Below, piece after piece: positions 1-8,137 of a stretch of DNA of 64,000 nt. A program made the position numbers and the translations under genes. The stretch's first letter is position 1. Every line of letters begins with the position of its first letter. The DNA comes from Natronomonas gomsonensis. GTDB lineage: Archaea > Halobacteriota > Halobacteria > Halobacteriales > Haloarculaceae. The DNA lies in NCBI RefSeq assembly GCF_013391635.1, contig NZ_JACAWU010000002.1, positions 992,001 to 1,056,000 on the forward strand, given 5' to 3'. The notes beneath the pieces are model-generated. The model saw nothing but the letters and a program-made list of their open reading frames with translations. It did not search any database and had not been told where the DNA came from.

Positions 1-1
1 C

Positions 2-250
2 GAAATTGATTTGAGTGAAGCAGTTAATGGTGGAGTTGGCTACTCAAATCCGACTGTAGTCAGTGGTGGGAATGGAGACGTATCATTAAACGGGAATGTA
101 GTCACGTACAACAGCAACGGAGACCCTCCAAGCACCACGGTTAGCATATCAATTGAGGCAGACGCAAATAAAAACGAAGGTACATACACAGCATACTTCT
201 CGCACTCCGACAAAATTGAAACTGCGTCAAATAGCTTTACAGTAGGCTAA
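2..250 (+). CDS. 3' end of an unknown, probably exported, protein (partial)
   Basis: The reading frame is open from the window edge to the TAA at 248-250, so the gene starts upstream of this window. The visible 82 residues are rich in Ser, Thr, Asn and Gly, alternate polar and hydrophobic residues (beta-sandwich-like), and have no cysteines. This resembles the C-terminal Ig-like part of a surface or secreted protein, but I recognise no family. The DNA is clearly more AT-rich than hmgB next to it, which suggests acquired DNA. A TTG at 11 could be read as a start, but the open frame before it argues for an internal Leu. Confidence 0.55.
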   Translation, partial: EIDLSEAVNGGVGYSNPTVVSGGNGDVSLNGNVVTYNSNGDPPSTTVSISIEADANKNEGTYTAYFSHSDKIETASNSFTVG

Positions 251-335
251 TCTGTGGGTTGGGTTCTGTGATTATTCGAATTAACAGGCGACCCCAGACT
301 AGTTCGACAATCGACGAACCACACGTCGACAAACA

Positions 336-344
336 CTTATACTA
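336..344 (+). promoter_or_regulatory. TATA box of hmgB
   Basis: The AT-rich stretch CTTATACTA is centred about 24 nt before the hmgB ATG. That spacing puts transcription initiation at or next to the start codon, the usual leaderless arrangement in haloarchaea. Confidence 0.6.
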
Positions 345-363
345 AACCACCAACCGAACATCC

Positions 364-1701
364 ATGACCAGCGTAGGCATCGACGCCATCGCCATCCACG
401 CCGGTAAACTGAAACTCGACCTCGCGGAGACGTTCGCGCCCGCGATGGGCGACGAACCCGAGAAGTACACGAAGGGGCTGGGACTGCACGCCAGTTCGTT
501 CCCGGACACCTACGAGGACATCGTGACGATGGGGGCCAACGCCGCCCACAAACTGATGGAGCGGAAGGGGTTGGAACCCGAAGACATCGGCCGCATCGAC
601 GTGGCCACCGAGAGCGCCTTCGACCACTCCAAGCCCGTCTCCACGTACATCGCGGGGTGTCTGGAGCAGGTCTTCGAGGGCGATTTCCACCACGCCAACA
701 AGGGCGAGCGGAAGTTCGCCTGCGTGGCGGGGACTCAGAGCATCGACGACGCGTACAACTGGATTCAGGCGGGGCGCAATCGCGGCCGGTCGGCGCTCGT
801 TATCGCCACCGACACGGCGCTGTATGCGCGTGACGACCCCGGCGAGTCGACACAGGGCGCCGGCGCCGTCGCGATGCTCATCAGCGAGGACCCCTCGCTC
901 GTGGAACTGTCGACCGAGCAGGGCTACGGGTCGGCCGACGAGACGGACTTCCTGAAGCCCCAACAGCAGTTCCCGAGCGTCGACGGCAAGCGCTCGGTGC
1001 AGGTGTATCTCGCGCGGATGCGGGAGGCGCTGGTGGACTACCAGAGCGTCGCCGGCGAGGTCCACCCCTACGACATCCGGCTGGTGCCGTTCCACACGCC
1101 GTTCCCGGGGATGGTCCGGAAGGCGGCCGTGCTGGGGTATCGCCACATGATTCGCAACACCGAAATCGAGGACGCCCTCGCGGAGGAAATCGGGCCACAG
1201 CCTCGCGAGGAGGCCTTCGATGACGACGACGAGTACCTCGATGCCGTCCGGGAGTACACCGACGCCCTACAGGAAACCGACCGTTATCGGGAGTGGTACG
1301 ACCGGGTCGTCGACCCGACGCTGACCATCTCCCGACACGTCGGCAACTGGTACACCGGGTCGGTCCACGTCGCCCGCGCGTCGGGGCTGATGGAACTCGC
1401 CGACGCCGGCGAGGACGCGACGGGTGCGACGATGCTCGTCGGCTCCTACGGCTCGGGCGCCCAGGCCGAGATTCACGCCGAGACGGTCCAGCCGGGCTGG
1501 AAAGACGAAATCGAGGCGCTCGACATCGACGAACAGCTCGAATCGCGCTACGACCTCACCTTCGAGGAGTACGAGACGGTCCACGACGCCCACAACCACG
1601 ACGAGGAGCGGAGCTTCCAGGAGTTTACCGTCCCGGACGGCGAGTTCGTTTTCGACGGCTGGGGCCGTATGGGCGAACGGAAGTACGACTACGTGGAGTA
1701 G
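364..1701 (+). CDS. hmgB: Hydroxymethylglutaryl-CoA synthase
   Basis: Condenses acetyl-CoA with acetoacetyl-CoA to HMG-CoA, the step before HMG-CoA reductase in the mevalonate route to archaeal isoprenoid lipids; cytosolic. The 445-residue thiolase-fold protein has the acyl-accepting Cys120 in the motif FACVAGTQ, a general-base Glu83 in the context VATESAF, and the conserved His244 in PFHTPFPGM. The Gly-rich motif GSYGSGAQAE, typical of the family, lies near residue 360. Length is normal for the haloarchaeal enzyme. The ATG at 364 has a TATA box at leaderless spacing. It stands alone, followed by the low-GC island. Confidence 0.96.
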   Translation: MTSVGIDAIAIHAGKLKLDLAETFAPAMGDEPEKYTKGLGLHASSFPDTYEDIVTMGANAAHKLMERKGLEPEDIGRIDVATESAFDHSKPVSTYIAGCLEQVFEGDFHHANKGERKFACVAGTQSIDDAYNWIQAGRNRGRSALVIATDTALYARDDPGESTQGAGAVAMLISEDPSLVELSTEQGYGSADETDFLKPQQQFPSVDGKRSVQVYLARMREALVDYQSVAGEVHPYDIRLVPFHTPFPGMVRKAAVLGYRHMIRNTEIEDALAEEIGPQPREEAFDDDDEYLDAVREYTDALQETDRYREWYDRVVDPTLTISRHVGNWYTGSVHVARASGLMELADAGEDATGATMLVGSYGSGAQAEIHAETVQPGWKDEIEALDIDEQLESRYDLTFEEYETVHDAHNHDEERSFQEFTVPDGEFVFDGWGRMGERKYDYVE

Positions 1702-1789
1702 AAGCTCACGACTGGGGCCGATGATTTCTCGGTGACGTGTTTGAGTACGAACGAGGTGCTACGGCTGGGGAACCCCTTCGAACCGTTCG

Positions 1790-1803
1790 AATATATTTAT
1801 TTA
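1790..1803 (+). promoter_or_regulatory. AT-rich promoter before the zinc-ribbon gene
   Basis: A run of A/T (ATATATTTATTTA-like) in an otherwise GC-rich intergenic region, about 60-70 nt before the ATG at 1863. It is the only convincing TATA candidate for that gene and would give a short leader. Confidence 0.45.
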
Positions 1804-1862
1804 GACACGTTACAGTTACCTCTCAATAGCTATAACCACAGGTAAGCGAGGTTCCTACGGAG

Positions 1863-2612
1863 ATGGATACACGAGAGACGTTGGCGACGGAGCGACTCGT
1901 CAATGCCGCCGCCCCACCAGCGGAGATCATCGTTGCCGCCAATGAAAGCGATGTCACAGGCCCCATTCGGTGTTCGACGTGTGGTGCGAAAGAAGATCGA
2001 GTCGATCTTCCGATAGGGTATTCGAATCCGGTCTGTGACGCCTGTGACCGTCTTGCAGTAGATACCGAGGAAGACGACCCTTGGGAGGGGTATCAACCGG
2101 GTGAGTCACCGGAGACAGACGACGGGGTCATCCCGATTGCACCCGACCAGGGTTCGAATCCGGTGTACATTGCGGGGGCGAAATGCTGGCGTCGATACCG
2201 ATTCGGCGGCTGGATAACACGTCGTGACGCCTTCGACTGTGACGATATCCACGAATTTCACGAGTATCACCGAGTCGGTGGCGACTGGATACACGCGTTC
2301 AACACGGATCGGCCCGACGGGATCGAAATCGAAAAAGAACGCTGGACGGACGCTACTGAACGGTTCCTCGACATAGAGTCCCTTCACGAACGCGCGAAAT
2401 CGTTAGCGAACGCCGATCCAACGGCGGCAGCCATCGAAAGGCTCTACGAAGAGGCAATCCGGCTCGGCGTGGTTTCCAACGAAGAGCTCCCCGACCCTTC
2501 GAAGACGGAGACGGGATCTCTCGCCGGCAAAATCGCCTGGAAGGCGAGACGGGAACTCGACGAGACGCCGCCAATCGTTGATTTTTGCATTCGATATTTC
2601 GACCTCCGATGA
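1863..2612 (+). CDS. Unknown protein with a CxxC...CxxC zinc-ribbon-like pair
   Basis: A 249-residue acidic, probably soluble protein of unknown function. Two Cys pairs near residues 38-41 (CSTC) and 59-62 (CDAC), 17 residues apart, could bind one zinc ion. The middle is rich in Trp, Tyr and His (WRRYRFGGW, EFHEYHRVGGDW) and the C-terminal third looks alpha-helical. There is no signal peptide or TM segment. It is the first gene of the low-GC island and points at the 3' end of the FtsZ-AAA gene. I recognise no family. Confidence 0.7.
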   Translation: MDTRETLATERLVNAAAPPAEIIVAANESDVTGPIRCSTCGAKEDRVDLPIGYSNPVCDACDRLAVDTEEDDPWEGYQPGESPETDDGVIPIAPDQGSNPVYIAGAKCWRRYRFGGWITRRDAFDCDDIHEFHEYHRVGGDWIHAFNTDRPDGIEIEKERWTDATERFLDIESLHERAKSLANADPTAAAIERLYEEAIRLGVVSNEELPDPSKTETGSLAGKIAWKARRELDETPPIVDFCIRYFDLR

Positions 2613-2722
2613 ACACAGCAAAAACAAGTGAAACCCTCCGGAGTGTCCATCAACCGGTCTGTCCCAACACAGTTCCTCGACAGGGTATGAACCGTATCCA
2701 CGGTTCGAGAACGTGATAGTAG

Positions 2723-2980
2723 ATGGCGATGAAAATATACACACTGACTGAGGCGGACACGTGGACTGTCAACGGTGTCGTTCTCGATGGAGTCTTCCGT
2801 GGGGACTCAGACGTGGGCGAAATCGCCGCCCCTTACGGCTACGACCGGGAGGACGAGCTGGCTCGGGGATTAGACAATCACTACATCAACGCCAAAATCG
2901 TATCCCGGTCCTCGGTGGAAGCCGTTTGGGACGACGACTGGGACGTCGAGTGCGATGGAGACAGTTTCGACAGTTGCTGA
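2723..2980 (+). CDS. Small acidic unknown protein
   Basis: 85 residues (83 if the second ATG at 2729 is used, giving MKIYTLTEAD). Strongly acidic, with a DDDWD segment and a C-terminal SFDSC. No TM segment or recognised motif. It lies 110 nt after the zinc-ribbon gene on the same strand and converges with the FtsZ-AAA gene, whose stop is at 3001-3003. It may be cotranscribed with the zinc-ribbon gene, but no function can be assigned. Confidence 0.5.
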   Translation: MAMKIYTLTEADTWTVNGVVLDGVFRGDSDVGEIAAPYGYDREDELARGLDNHYINAKIVSRSSVEAVWDDDWDVECDGDSFDSC

Positions 2981-3000
2981 TTCGCGGCTCGATAGGCCGG

Positions 3001-5874
3001 CTACTCGTACGCTGAAAAGCTGGCGTCCGTCTCTTCGATTGCCCGACGGAGATGTTCTTGAGTGATTTCGGAACCCTGATTCAAAGCCAGTCGTGCGGCA
3101 GTTTCGGCGATGAGTTCGATGTCGGAGGCGACGTACGGACGGCCGCTTGCATCCGTCGCGCTCAATGCGCGAAGTTCCGCCCAGTCGATTTCGTCGGTAG
3201 CGAGTGGTCGCTCGGTCAGATGGTACCTGAGCATCTCCATCCGCGCTTCGTCATCCGGTGGCGGGACTTCGATCGTCTCGTCGAATCGTCCAGAGCGGGT
3301 AAGTGCGTCGTCGAGTGACGACAGGAGGTTCGTCGCAGCGATGACGACGACGTCTTCGCCCTGTACGTCCGACATCCCGGTGAGAATCTCGTTGACGATC
3401 TGTTTCTGGTCTTGGTGCATCCGGTCTCCACCCCGTTGGCTCGCGATGGCGTCGATCTCGTCGATGAAGACGAGCGACGGCTGATTGTCGAGCGCCGTCT
3501 CGAACAGTTCGTTGACGTTCTCCGTCCCTTCTCCGATCCATTTACTTACGACGTCTGATGCAGTGATACTGATGAAGTTGAAGCCGAGTTCACCGGCGAC
3601 GGCCTCGCTGAGATACGTCTTGCCGGTCCCCGGCGGGCCGTACAACAGCACACCGTTGGTTATGTTCAATCCGTACGATTCGTATTTCTCCGGGTTCCGT
3701 GCCGGGTCGATTACTGTTTGACGGAGTTCGCGTTTCAGGTCATCCATCCCGGCTACATCGTCGAAATCTGTCTCCGGTGGTGCCTCTATCATACTCGCCG
3801 CAGAGCTGTCCTGCTGACGTTTCTCGACGGTCTCTTCGATGCTCTCGAGGAGGTGGTCCGCACTGACCAGAGGGGTCTCCCCGGTTTCGGCCGCCGAGAG
3901 GGCTTTCCGAATCGACGATTTCCCGATCTCCGCCATGTCGCTACTGACGAGCCCGTCGGTCTTCGAGCGTAACACGTCCGAATCGATAGCGTCGAGTTCG
4001 TTCGGTGGGCCGCTCTCTAACGTCGACCGAAGGATGCCGTACCGTGTTTCGAAATTCGGTGCCCCGATACGAATCGTCGTATCGAACCGCCCGGACCGTT
4101 TGATGGCGGAGTCGACGTCGTCGAGGGCGTTCGTCGCAGCGACGACGATGACGTCGTCATCGCTCTCGTTGAGTTCGGAAAGCTCACCAAGCAGTTCGTT
4201 TATCATGCTGCGCTCGGACTGTGTCATTCCACTCCTCTCGGAGCGACTACTCGCGATGGAGTCGATCTCGTCGATGAACATCAGCGTCGGTTGGGCCTCC
4301 GTTGCGCGTTCGAACAGCTCGTTTACGTTCTCGGCCCCACCGCCGACGTACTGACTCTTGACGTCGGACGGGTCGACTTCGATGTAGTTGTATCCGAGTT
4401 CACCCGCCGTCGCCTTCGCGAGATACGTCTTGCCGGTTCCCGGCGGCCCGTGGAACAGCACACCGGTCACCGAGCCGATACCGTACTCGTCGAATCGCTC
4501 ATCCCTGGCCGGGAGCAATACGTCCTCACGGATGCGTTCTTTAACGTCCGAGAGTCCGATCACGTCGTCGAACGTTCGTTTCGGCGGCCGGTCGACTCCC
4601 TCAACGTCCGACGGATCCGGAGCCGGAGGGGTCGGTGTCTCGTCAACGTCGGCCTCCGCGTCCGGTTCCTCGGTAGGGGAGGCACCGTCGCTCGTTGGCT
4701 GGGACGGTTCGGTAGCATCGTCGTCACCGGTATCGTTGTCGGTTCCAGTATCGTCCTCGGGACGATTGGAGACGAAAAACGGCGGTTTGGGGGCATCCGT
4801 ACTCGGGCCGTCGTACGCTTCATCGTAAATCTCCTCGAAGGATTCGAGTACCGGTGCGTCCGAGATGCCGGCGATTACGACCATGACTTCGAGCGTCGAT
4901 GCACCGCTGGCGATTTTCGTCCCGATAGCCATCTCCGAGGGGATAGCATCGGTCAGCGTTCGTTCTGCAGCCGCGACGGCATCACGGTCTAGATACGACT
5001 CCGGCCCGGATACGAGGAGCGCCGCGTATGGAATGCGGTCGTTGGCCACCCGCACGTCGGTATCGGAGACGGCGGATTTGGTGAGTGAAACGAGTTTCTC
5101 GGTCGCCTCGTCGGTATCGACATCCGGTTCCCCACCGAGGAATCGTGAAACGGCACCCTGTGACCCCACGTCGACGGAATCGGATGCGTGTCCAACTGTC
5201 GCAATCCCCTCTGTCCCCAACATTGCATTGAGTTCGTCGGGAAAGACGGTGCCGACACCGGTCGTGGAGTCGGCGTCTACCGACGAGAACAGCCCGAGAA
5301 TCCGATTCGAGAACGCCTCGTTGGCGTCTTCGACTCGGAGTTCCTCCTCCGATTCATCGTAGAACATCTCGTTGTCGAAGAGCAGAACCCCATCGGCCGC
5401 CCGACACACGTTGTTGAGGTTCACGGCTGCGTTGAGCTGGTGGAAACCGGCTTCATCGGCATGAGGAAGCACGACGGCCGCGTATACAGGCTTCGTCCCG
5501 AGAGCGTGAAACAGATCTATCAGTTCGGGGGCACCGCCAGCCATGCCGCCACCAGCACAGGTCACGACGAGGTACGCATCGACATCGTTGAGCATCGTAG
5601 CGCTGACCGCCGAGGCGATCTCACGCTCGTCATCTCGAACGATATCCCCGGCGATTTCTATATCGCCTCCGGTACCGTGCCCACGTACTTTCGAGTCCCC
5701 CACTATCACCCGCTGTGATTCGGGGATGTACTCGAACTCTGCAAGGCCGGATTTAGCCGAGTCGATTGCGATAACCTCAGAAAGAACAGTCGTCCCGTTC
5801 GAGAACTCCCGACGGAGAAGCGAATCGAGTATCTCGCTTCCCCCACCACCGAGTCCGAGTACGCCGAGGTCCAT
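3001..5874 (-). CDS. FtsZ/tubulin-like GTPase domain fused to tandem Cdc48-type AAA+ ATPases
   Basis: 957 residues from the ATG at 5874; an upstream in-frame TTG at 5922 is less likely because the first beta strand begins right at MDLGVLGLGGGG. Residues 1 to about 365 resemble the FtsZ/tubulin superfamily: a Gly-rich T1 loop, an FtsZ-like segment GHGTGGDIEIA, a T4-like signature CAGGGMAGGAPEL (residues 107-118), and a possible T7 acidic residue in VFPDELNAML. An acidic Thr/Pro-rich linker (about 367-432) follows. AAA1 (about 433-690) has Walker A GPPGTGKT (Lys482), Walker B FIDEID (Glu536), a sensor-1 AATN and an SGRFD arginine finger. AAA2 (about 702-957) repeats all of these (Lys752, Glu806). 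Both ATPase domains therefore look active. I infer a cytoskeletal or membrane-remodelling machine in which the AAA part may disassemble polymers, with no experimental support. Confidence 0.85.
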   Translation of the reverse strand: MDLGVLGLGGGGSEILDSLLRREFSNGTTVLSEVIAIDSAKSGLAEFEYIPESQRVIVGDSKVRGHGTGGDIEIAGDIVRDDEREIASAVSATMLNDVDAYLVVTCAGGGMAGGAPELIDLFHALGTKPVYAAVVLPHADEAGFHQLNAAVNLNNVCRAADGVLLFDNEMFYDESEEELRVEDANEAFSNRILGLFSSVDADSTTGVGTVFPDELNAMLGTEGIATVGHASDSVDVGSQGAVSRFLGGEPDVDTDEATEKLVSLTKSAVSDTDVRVANDRIPYAALLVSGPESYLDRDAVAAAERTLTDAIPSEMAIGTKIASGASTLEVMVVIAGISDAPVLESFEEIYDEAYDGPSTDAPKPPFFVSNRPEDDTGTDNDTGDDDATEPSQPTSDGASPTEEPDAEADVDETPTPPAPDPSDVEGVDRPPKRTFDDVIGLSDVKERIREDVLLPARDERFDEYGIGSVTGVLFHGPPGTGKTYLAKATAGELGYNYIEVDPSDVKSQYVGGGAENVNELFERATEAQPTLMFIDEIDSIASSRSERSGMTQSERSMINELLGELSELNESDDDVIVVAATNALDDVDSAIKRSGRFDTTIRIGAPNFETRYGILRSTLESGPPNELDAIDSDVLRSKTDGLVSSDMAEIGKSSIRKALSAAETGETPLVSADHLLESIEETVEKRQQDSSAASMIEAPPETDFDDVAGMDDLKRELRQTVIDPARNPEKYESYGLNITNGVLLYGPPGTGKTYLSEAVAGELGFNFISITASDVVSKWIGEGTENVNELFETALDNQPSLVFIDEIDAIASQRGGDRMHQDQKQIVNEILTGMSDVQGEDVVVIAATNLLSSLDDALTRSGRFDETIEVPPPDDEARMEMLRYHLTERPLATDEIDWAELRALSATDASGRPYVASDIELIAETAARLALNQGSEITQEHLRRAIEETDASFSAYE

Positions 5875-6224
5875 ACAGTGTATCTCTGAAAGCCGATACG
5901 TAATCCTTGGCCAATCGGCCAATACCGGTATCGCGCAGCGGCGACGGCCAAAGCGAGGCTCAAACCGTTCGTGTGATTTTTATATCATCCAGCTACTATT
6001 TCGAGGTACACAACGCGTCTGATTCCGACAGACCACCTGTGACGGCCACCACCGCGGCATCCTATGGTTCGGCCTACCACGCAGGCAAGCGCACGGCTTA
6101 GAATTCACTCCGTTTCTATCGTTGCGATAGCAGCTAGAACCGTTACTGTACGCCGCCCGGAACAGTTCCGACTCGATCGGAGTCGACAGCGGATAGTCTG
6201 CCCCGTGATGGAGGGCGAACGGTG
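5875..6224. promoter_or_regulatory. Divergent intergenic region between the FtsZ-AAA gene and the membrane-protein operon
   Basis: 350 bp without a convincing gene. Near 5977-5990 there is a strong AT stretch that reads GATATAAAAAT on the minus strand, a good TATA box about 105 nt before the FtsZ-AAA start at 5874, implying a leader of roughly 75 nt. Near 6209-6215 a GGAGGG-like Shine-Dalgarno lies a few bases before the start of the rightward gene. A shared divergent control region would fit a functional link between the two sides. Confidence 0.45.
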
Positions 6225-7064
6225 ATGGACAGCGAAACGTGGGGCGACGCCGGAGTTCACGCGGTAGTCGCACGGGTCCGTTCGCTGTTCGCCACGTCCG
6301 GTGCGAGGTCGCTGGCCGTCGTCATGCTGTTGCCGATCGTGTCGGGTATCTACCCCTCGATCGTCCTCGCTGGAGGGCTCACCTCCGTGATATCGGCGAT
6401 CGAGCTCGGTGTGCTCGTATTCAGTGGCGGTGCGAGCGTCGCCATCGTCCTCGCCGATTTCGAGGGGCCCCGCTCTCGTGGGCTGTGTATCGTCGCGGCG
6501 GTCGGTGTCGTACTGATTCCCGGGGCCGTGTTCACGGCGGCACTGAGCCCGACCGTTCGGACGCTGCTTCGGGTCGAACTGTTCGTCACACTGACTGCAC
6601 TCGTCGTGGGTGCTATCGGCGTGTCCATCGGATTCGGTGACGACCCGTGGTGGCTTCCATCGCCCGTTACACTTGGTTTCGGGCTCTGTCTCGTGGCGAC
6701 ACTGGACGCGTTGAGTACTCTGCTGACCGGCAGTGTCACGGTCGATTTTATCGTGAACGGGCGAACGATGTGGCTGTCGGGACTCGCTTCGAGCGTCGGT
6801 GTCGGGGTCGTCGCGTTCGTCGTCACCGTCCGCCCGTATCTGCTTCGCCGACTCGATATCGAACGGTTTCGCGTCGGCTGTGCGATAGCTCTCTGTCTTG
6901 TCGGCGCCAATATCGCTGGTCTCGTGGGAGGATCGCCTGCCACCGTTGCAATCGCCTGTAGTGTCGTACTGGCCCACCGAAGGTCGACTGGAGACGAGGA
7001 ACGAGGTGTACAGGTCGAGGACAATCGCCGACAGAGGAGCAACTCCCAGGAGGACCGTAGATGA
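6225..7064 (+). CDS. Multi-pass membrane protein (DUF5794-like)
   Basis: 279 residues from the ATG at 6225 (a GTG lies directly before at 6222). After a short cytoplasmic N-terminus there are about seven to eight hydrophobic segments, starting with SLAVVMLLPIVSGIYPSIVL, and then a charged C-terminal tail. The pattern recalls a haloarchaeal membrane family I remember as DUF5794; this is from memory and unchecked. The function is unknown. It overlaps the next gene by ATGA (7061-7064), so the two are translationally coupled, and it is divergent from the FtsZ-AAA gene, for which it may be a membrane partner (inference). Confidence 0.7.
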   Translation: MDSETWGDAGVHAVVARVRSLFATSGARSLAVVMLLPIVSGIYPSIVLAGGLTSVISAIELGVLVFSGGASVAIVLADFEGPRSRGLCIVAAVGVVLIPGAVFTAALSPTVRTLLRVELFVTLTALVVGAIGVSIGFGDDPWWLPSPVTLGFGLCLVATLDALSTLLTGSVTVDFIVNGRTMWLSGLASSVGVGVVAFVVTVRPYLLRRLDIERFRVGCAIALCLVGANIAGLVGGSPATVAIACSVVLAHRRSTGDEERGVQVEDNRRQRSNSQEDRR

Positions 7065-7612
7065 ACGTCGTCGCGGAAGGCCGATACGGTGCCGTCCTGC
7101 ACTCTTCGGACGGCGATGTGCTGTACGTTCCGAGTCGACAGAGCCATCGAGTAACGGTTTCGTTCGCCGACGAGGAGACCGACCCACCGCTGCGTCGAAG
7201 GAACGCCCCCGAAACGCTAACTGCACCCGACGGGACAGCAACCGTCTCGTGGGAGGAGATAGAGCGAATCGAGGGCGTGATACGGTTTACGGGAGGGCGG
7301 TTGAACTCCTCCTCGAAAGCGAAACACTGGCTCGTCCTCGAAGACGCAGTCGGGCCGCTGCGGTATCGAACGGACGTCGAGAACGCCTCGATACACAACC
7401 GAGGCGGGGAGACACGTCCGAGGGTTCCACTCCGACTCCTCCCGTACGGGACGGGGGCGGTGTTCGCGTACTTCATCGCTCACGACCACCTCGGATACGA
7501 GGTTTCACGGGAGCTTTCGGGGACGCTCTGTGACCTGAATCAGGCGTTCGAGGAGTTCCTCGAGACGCACGCCCCTTCGTTTGCGACCGTCGAAGAACTG
7601 TGGCCTGCCTGA
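7061..7612 (+). CDS. Unknown soluble protein coupled to the membrane-protein gene
   Basis: 183 residues with mixed alpha/beta character and no TM segment or signal peptide. The N-terminal half looks beta-rich (AVLHSSDGDVLYV, SHRVTVSF) and the C-terminal half helical (DLNQAFEEFLETHAP). The start codon overlaps the previous stop (ATGA), so it should be made together with the membrane protein. I recognise no family. Its position opposite the FtsZ-AAA gene makes a part in the same process plausible but unproven. Confidence 0.65.
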   Translation: MNVVAEGRYGAVLHSSDGDVLYVPSRQSHRVTVSFADEETDPPLRRRNAPETLTAPDGTATVSWEEIERIEGVIRFTGGRLNSSSKAKHWLVLEDAVGPLRYRTDVENASIHNRGGETRPRVPLRLLPYGTGAVFAYFIAHDHLGYEVSRELSGTLCDLNQAFEEFLETHAPSFATVEELWPA

Positions 7613-7709
7613 TATCGCGACTGAACCTGGCTCCGATGGCGGTGACGGGGAGACGGTTGCAGCGAACCGAGTAAATTTACCCGAAGGGAACCGCGGTACA
7701 CACAAAGGG

Positions 7710-8084
7710 ATGGGGTCGCCGAAGATCACGAACGGAATCGTCCGAGCCGTTCGAGAGATCGCGATACCGTCCATCGTCGTCCTGCTAGGCGTCGTCTATG
7801 CCAGGACCGCATGGGGTGAAACGGTAGCCGGGGTCGTCATGCTGGCTCTGACCGCGCTTACGCTCTCGGGTATCTATCTCTCCGCGAAGTACTGGACAAC
7901 GACCTACACCGCCGGGTTCGCCCTTGCTGGATTGGTTCTGTTGTTTATCTCTCCGGATATCGTCTCCGAGCTCGTACATCCGATATTCGGATACCTCGGA
8001 ACGGCACTGGTTCTGGTGTTCTTGCTACTGATGCTCAAACTCCTTGCCGAAAAGCTCGGAATCGATGCGGTGTGGAAACGGTAG
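7710..8084 (+). CDS. Small four-helix membrane protein, unknown
   Basis: 124 residues from the ATG at 7710 with about four TM segments (IPSIVVLLGVVYA, VVMLALTALTLSGIYL, AGFALAGLVLLFI, LVLVFLLLMLKLLAE). I chose this start because an AT-rich TAAATTTA element sits about 30-40 nt before it and the hydrophobic part follows directly; a longer frame from 7581 would overlap the preceding gene and add a non-membrane segment. It is the last gene of the low-GC island before carA. Function unknown. Confidence 0.65.
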   Translation: MGSPKITNGIVRAVREIAIPSIVVLLGVVYARTAWGETVAGVVMLALTALTLSGIYLSAKYWTTTYTAGFALAGLVLLFISPDIVSELVHPIFGYLGTALVLVFLLLMLKLLAEKLGIDAVWKR

Positions 8085-8137
8085 TGAATGACGCTACGTT
8101 CCGCACGTAGAACCGGGCAGCCAGAGTCGAGACCCGT

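Noticed and set aside
7581..7709. Longer start for the small membrane protein at 7710
   Set aside because: It would overlap the preceding gene by 32 nt and add a segment unlike the rest, while a promoter-like AT stretch lies just before 7710.
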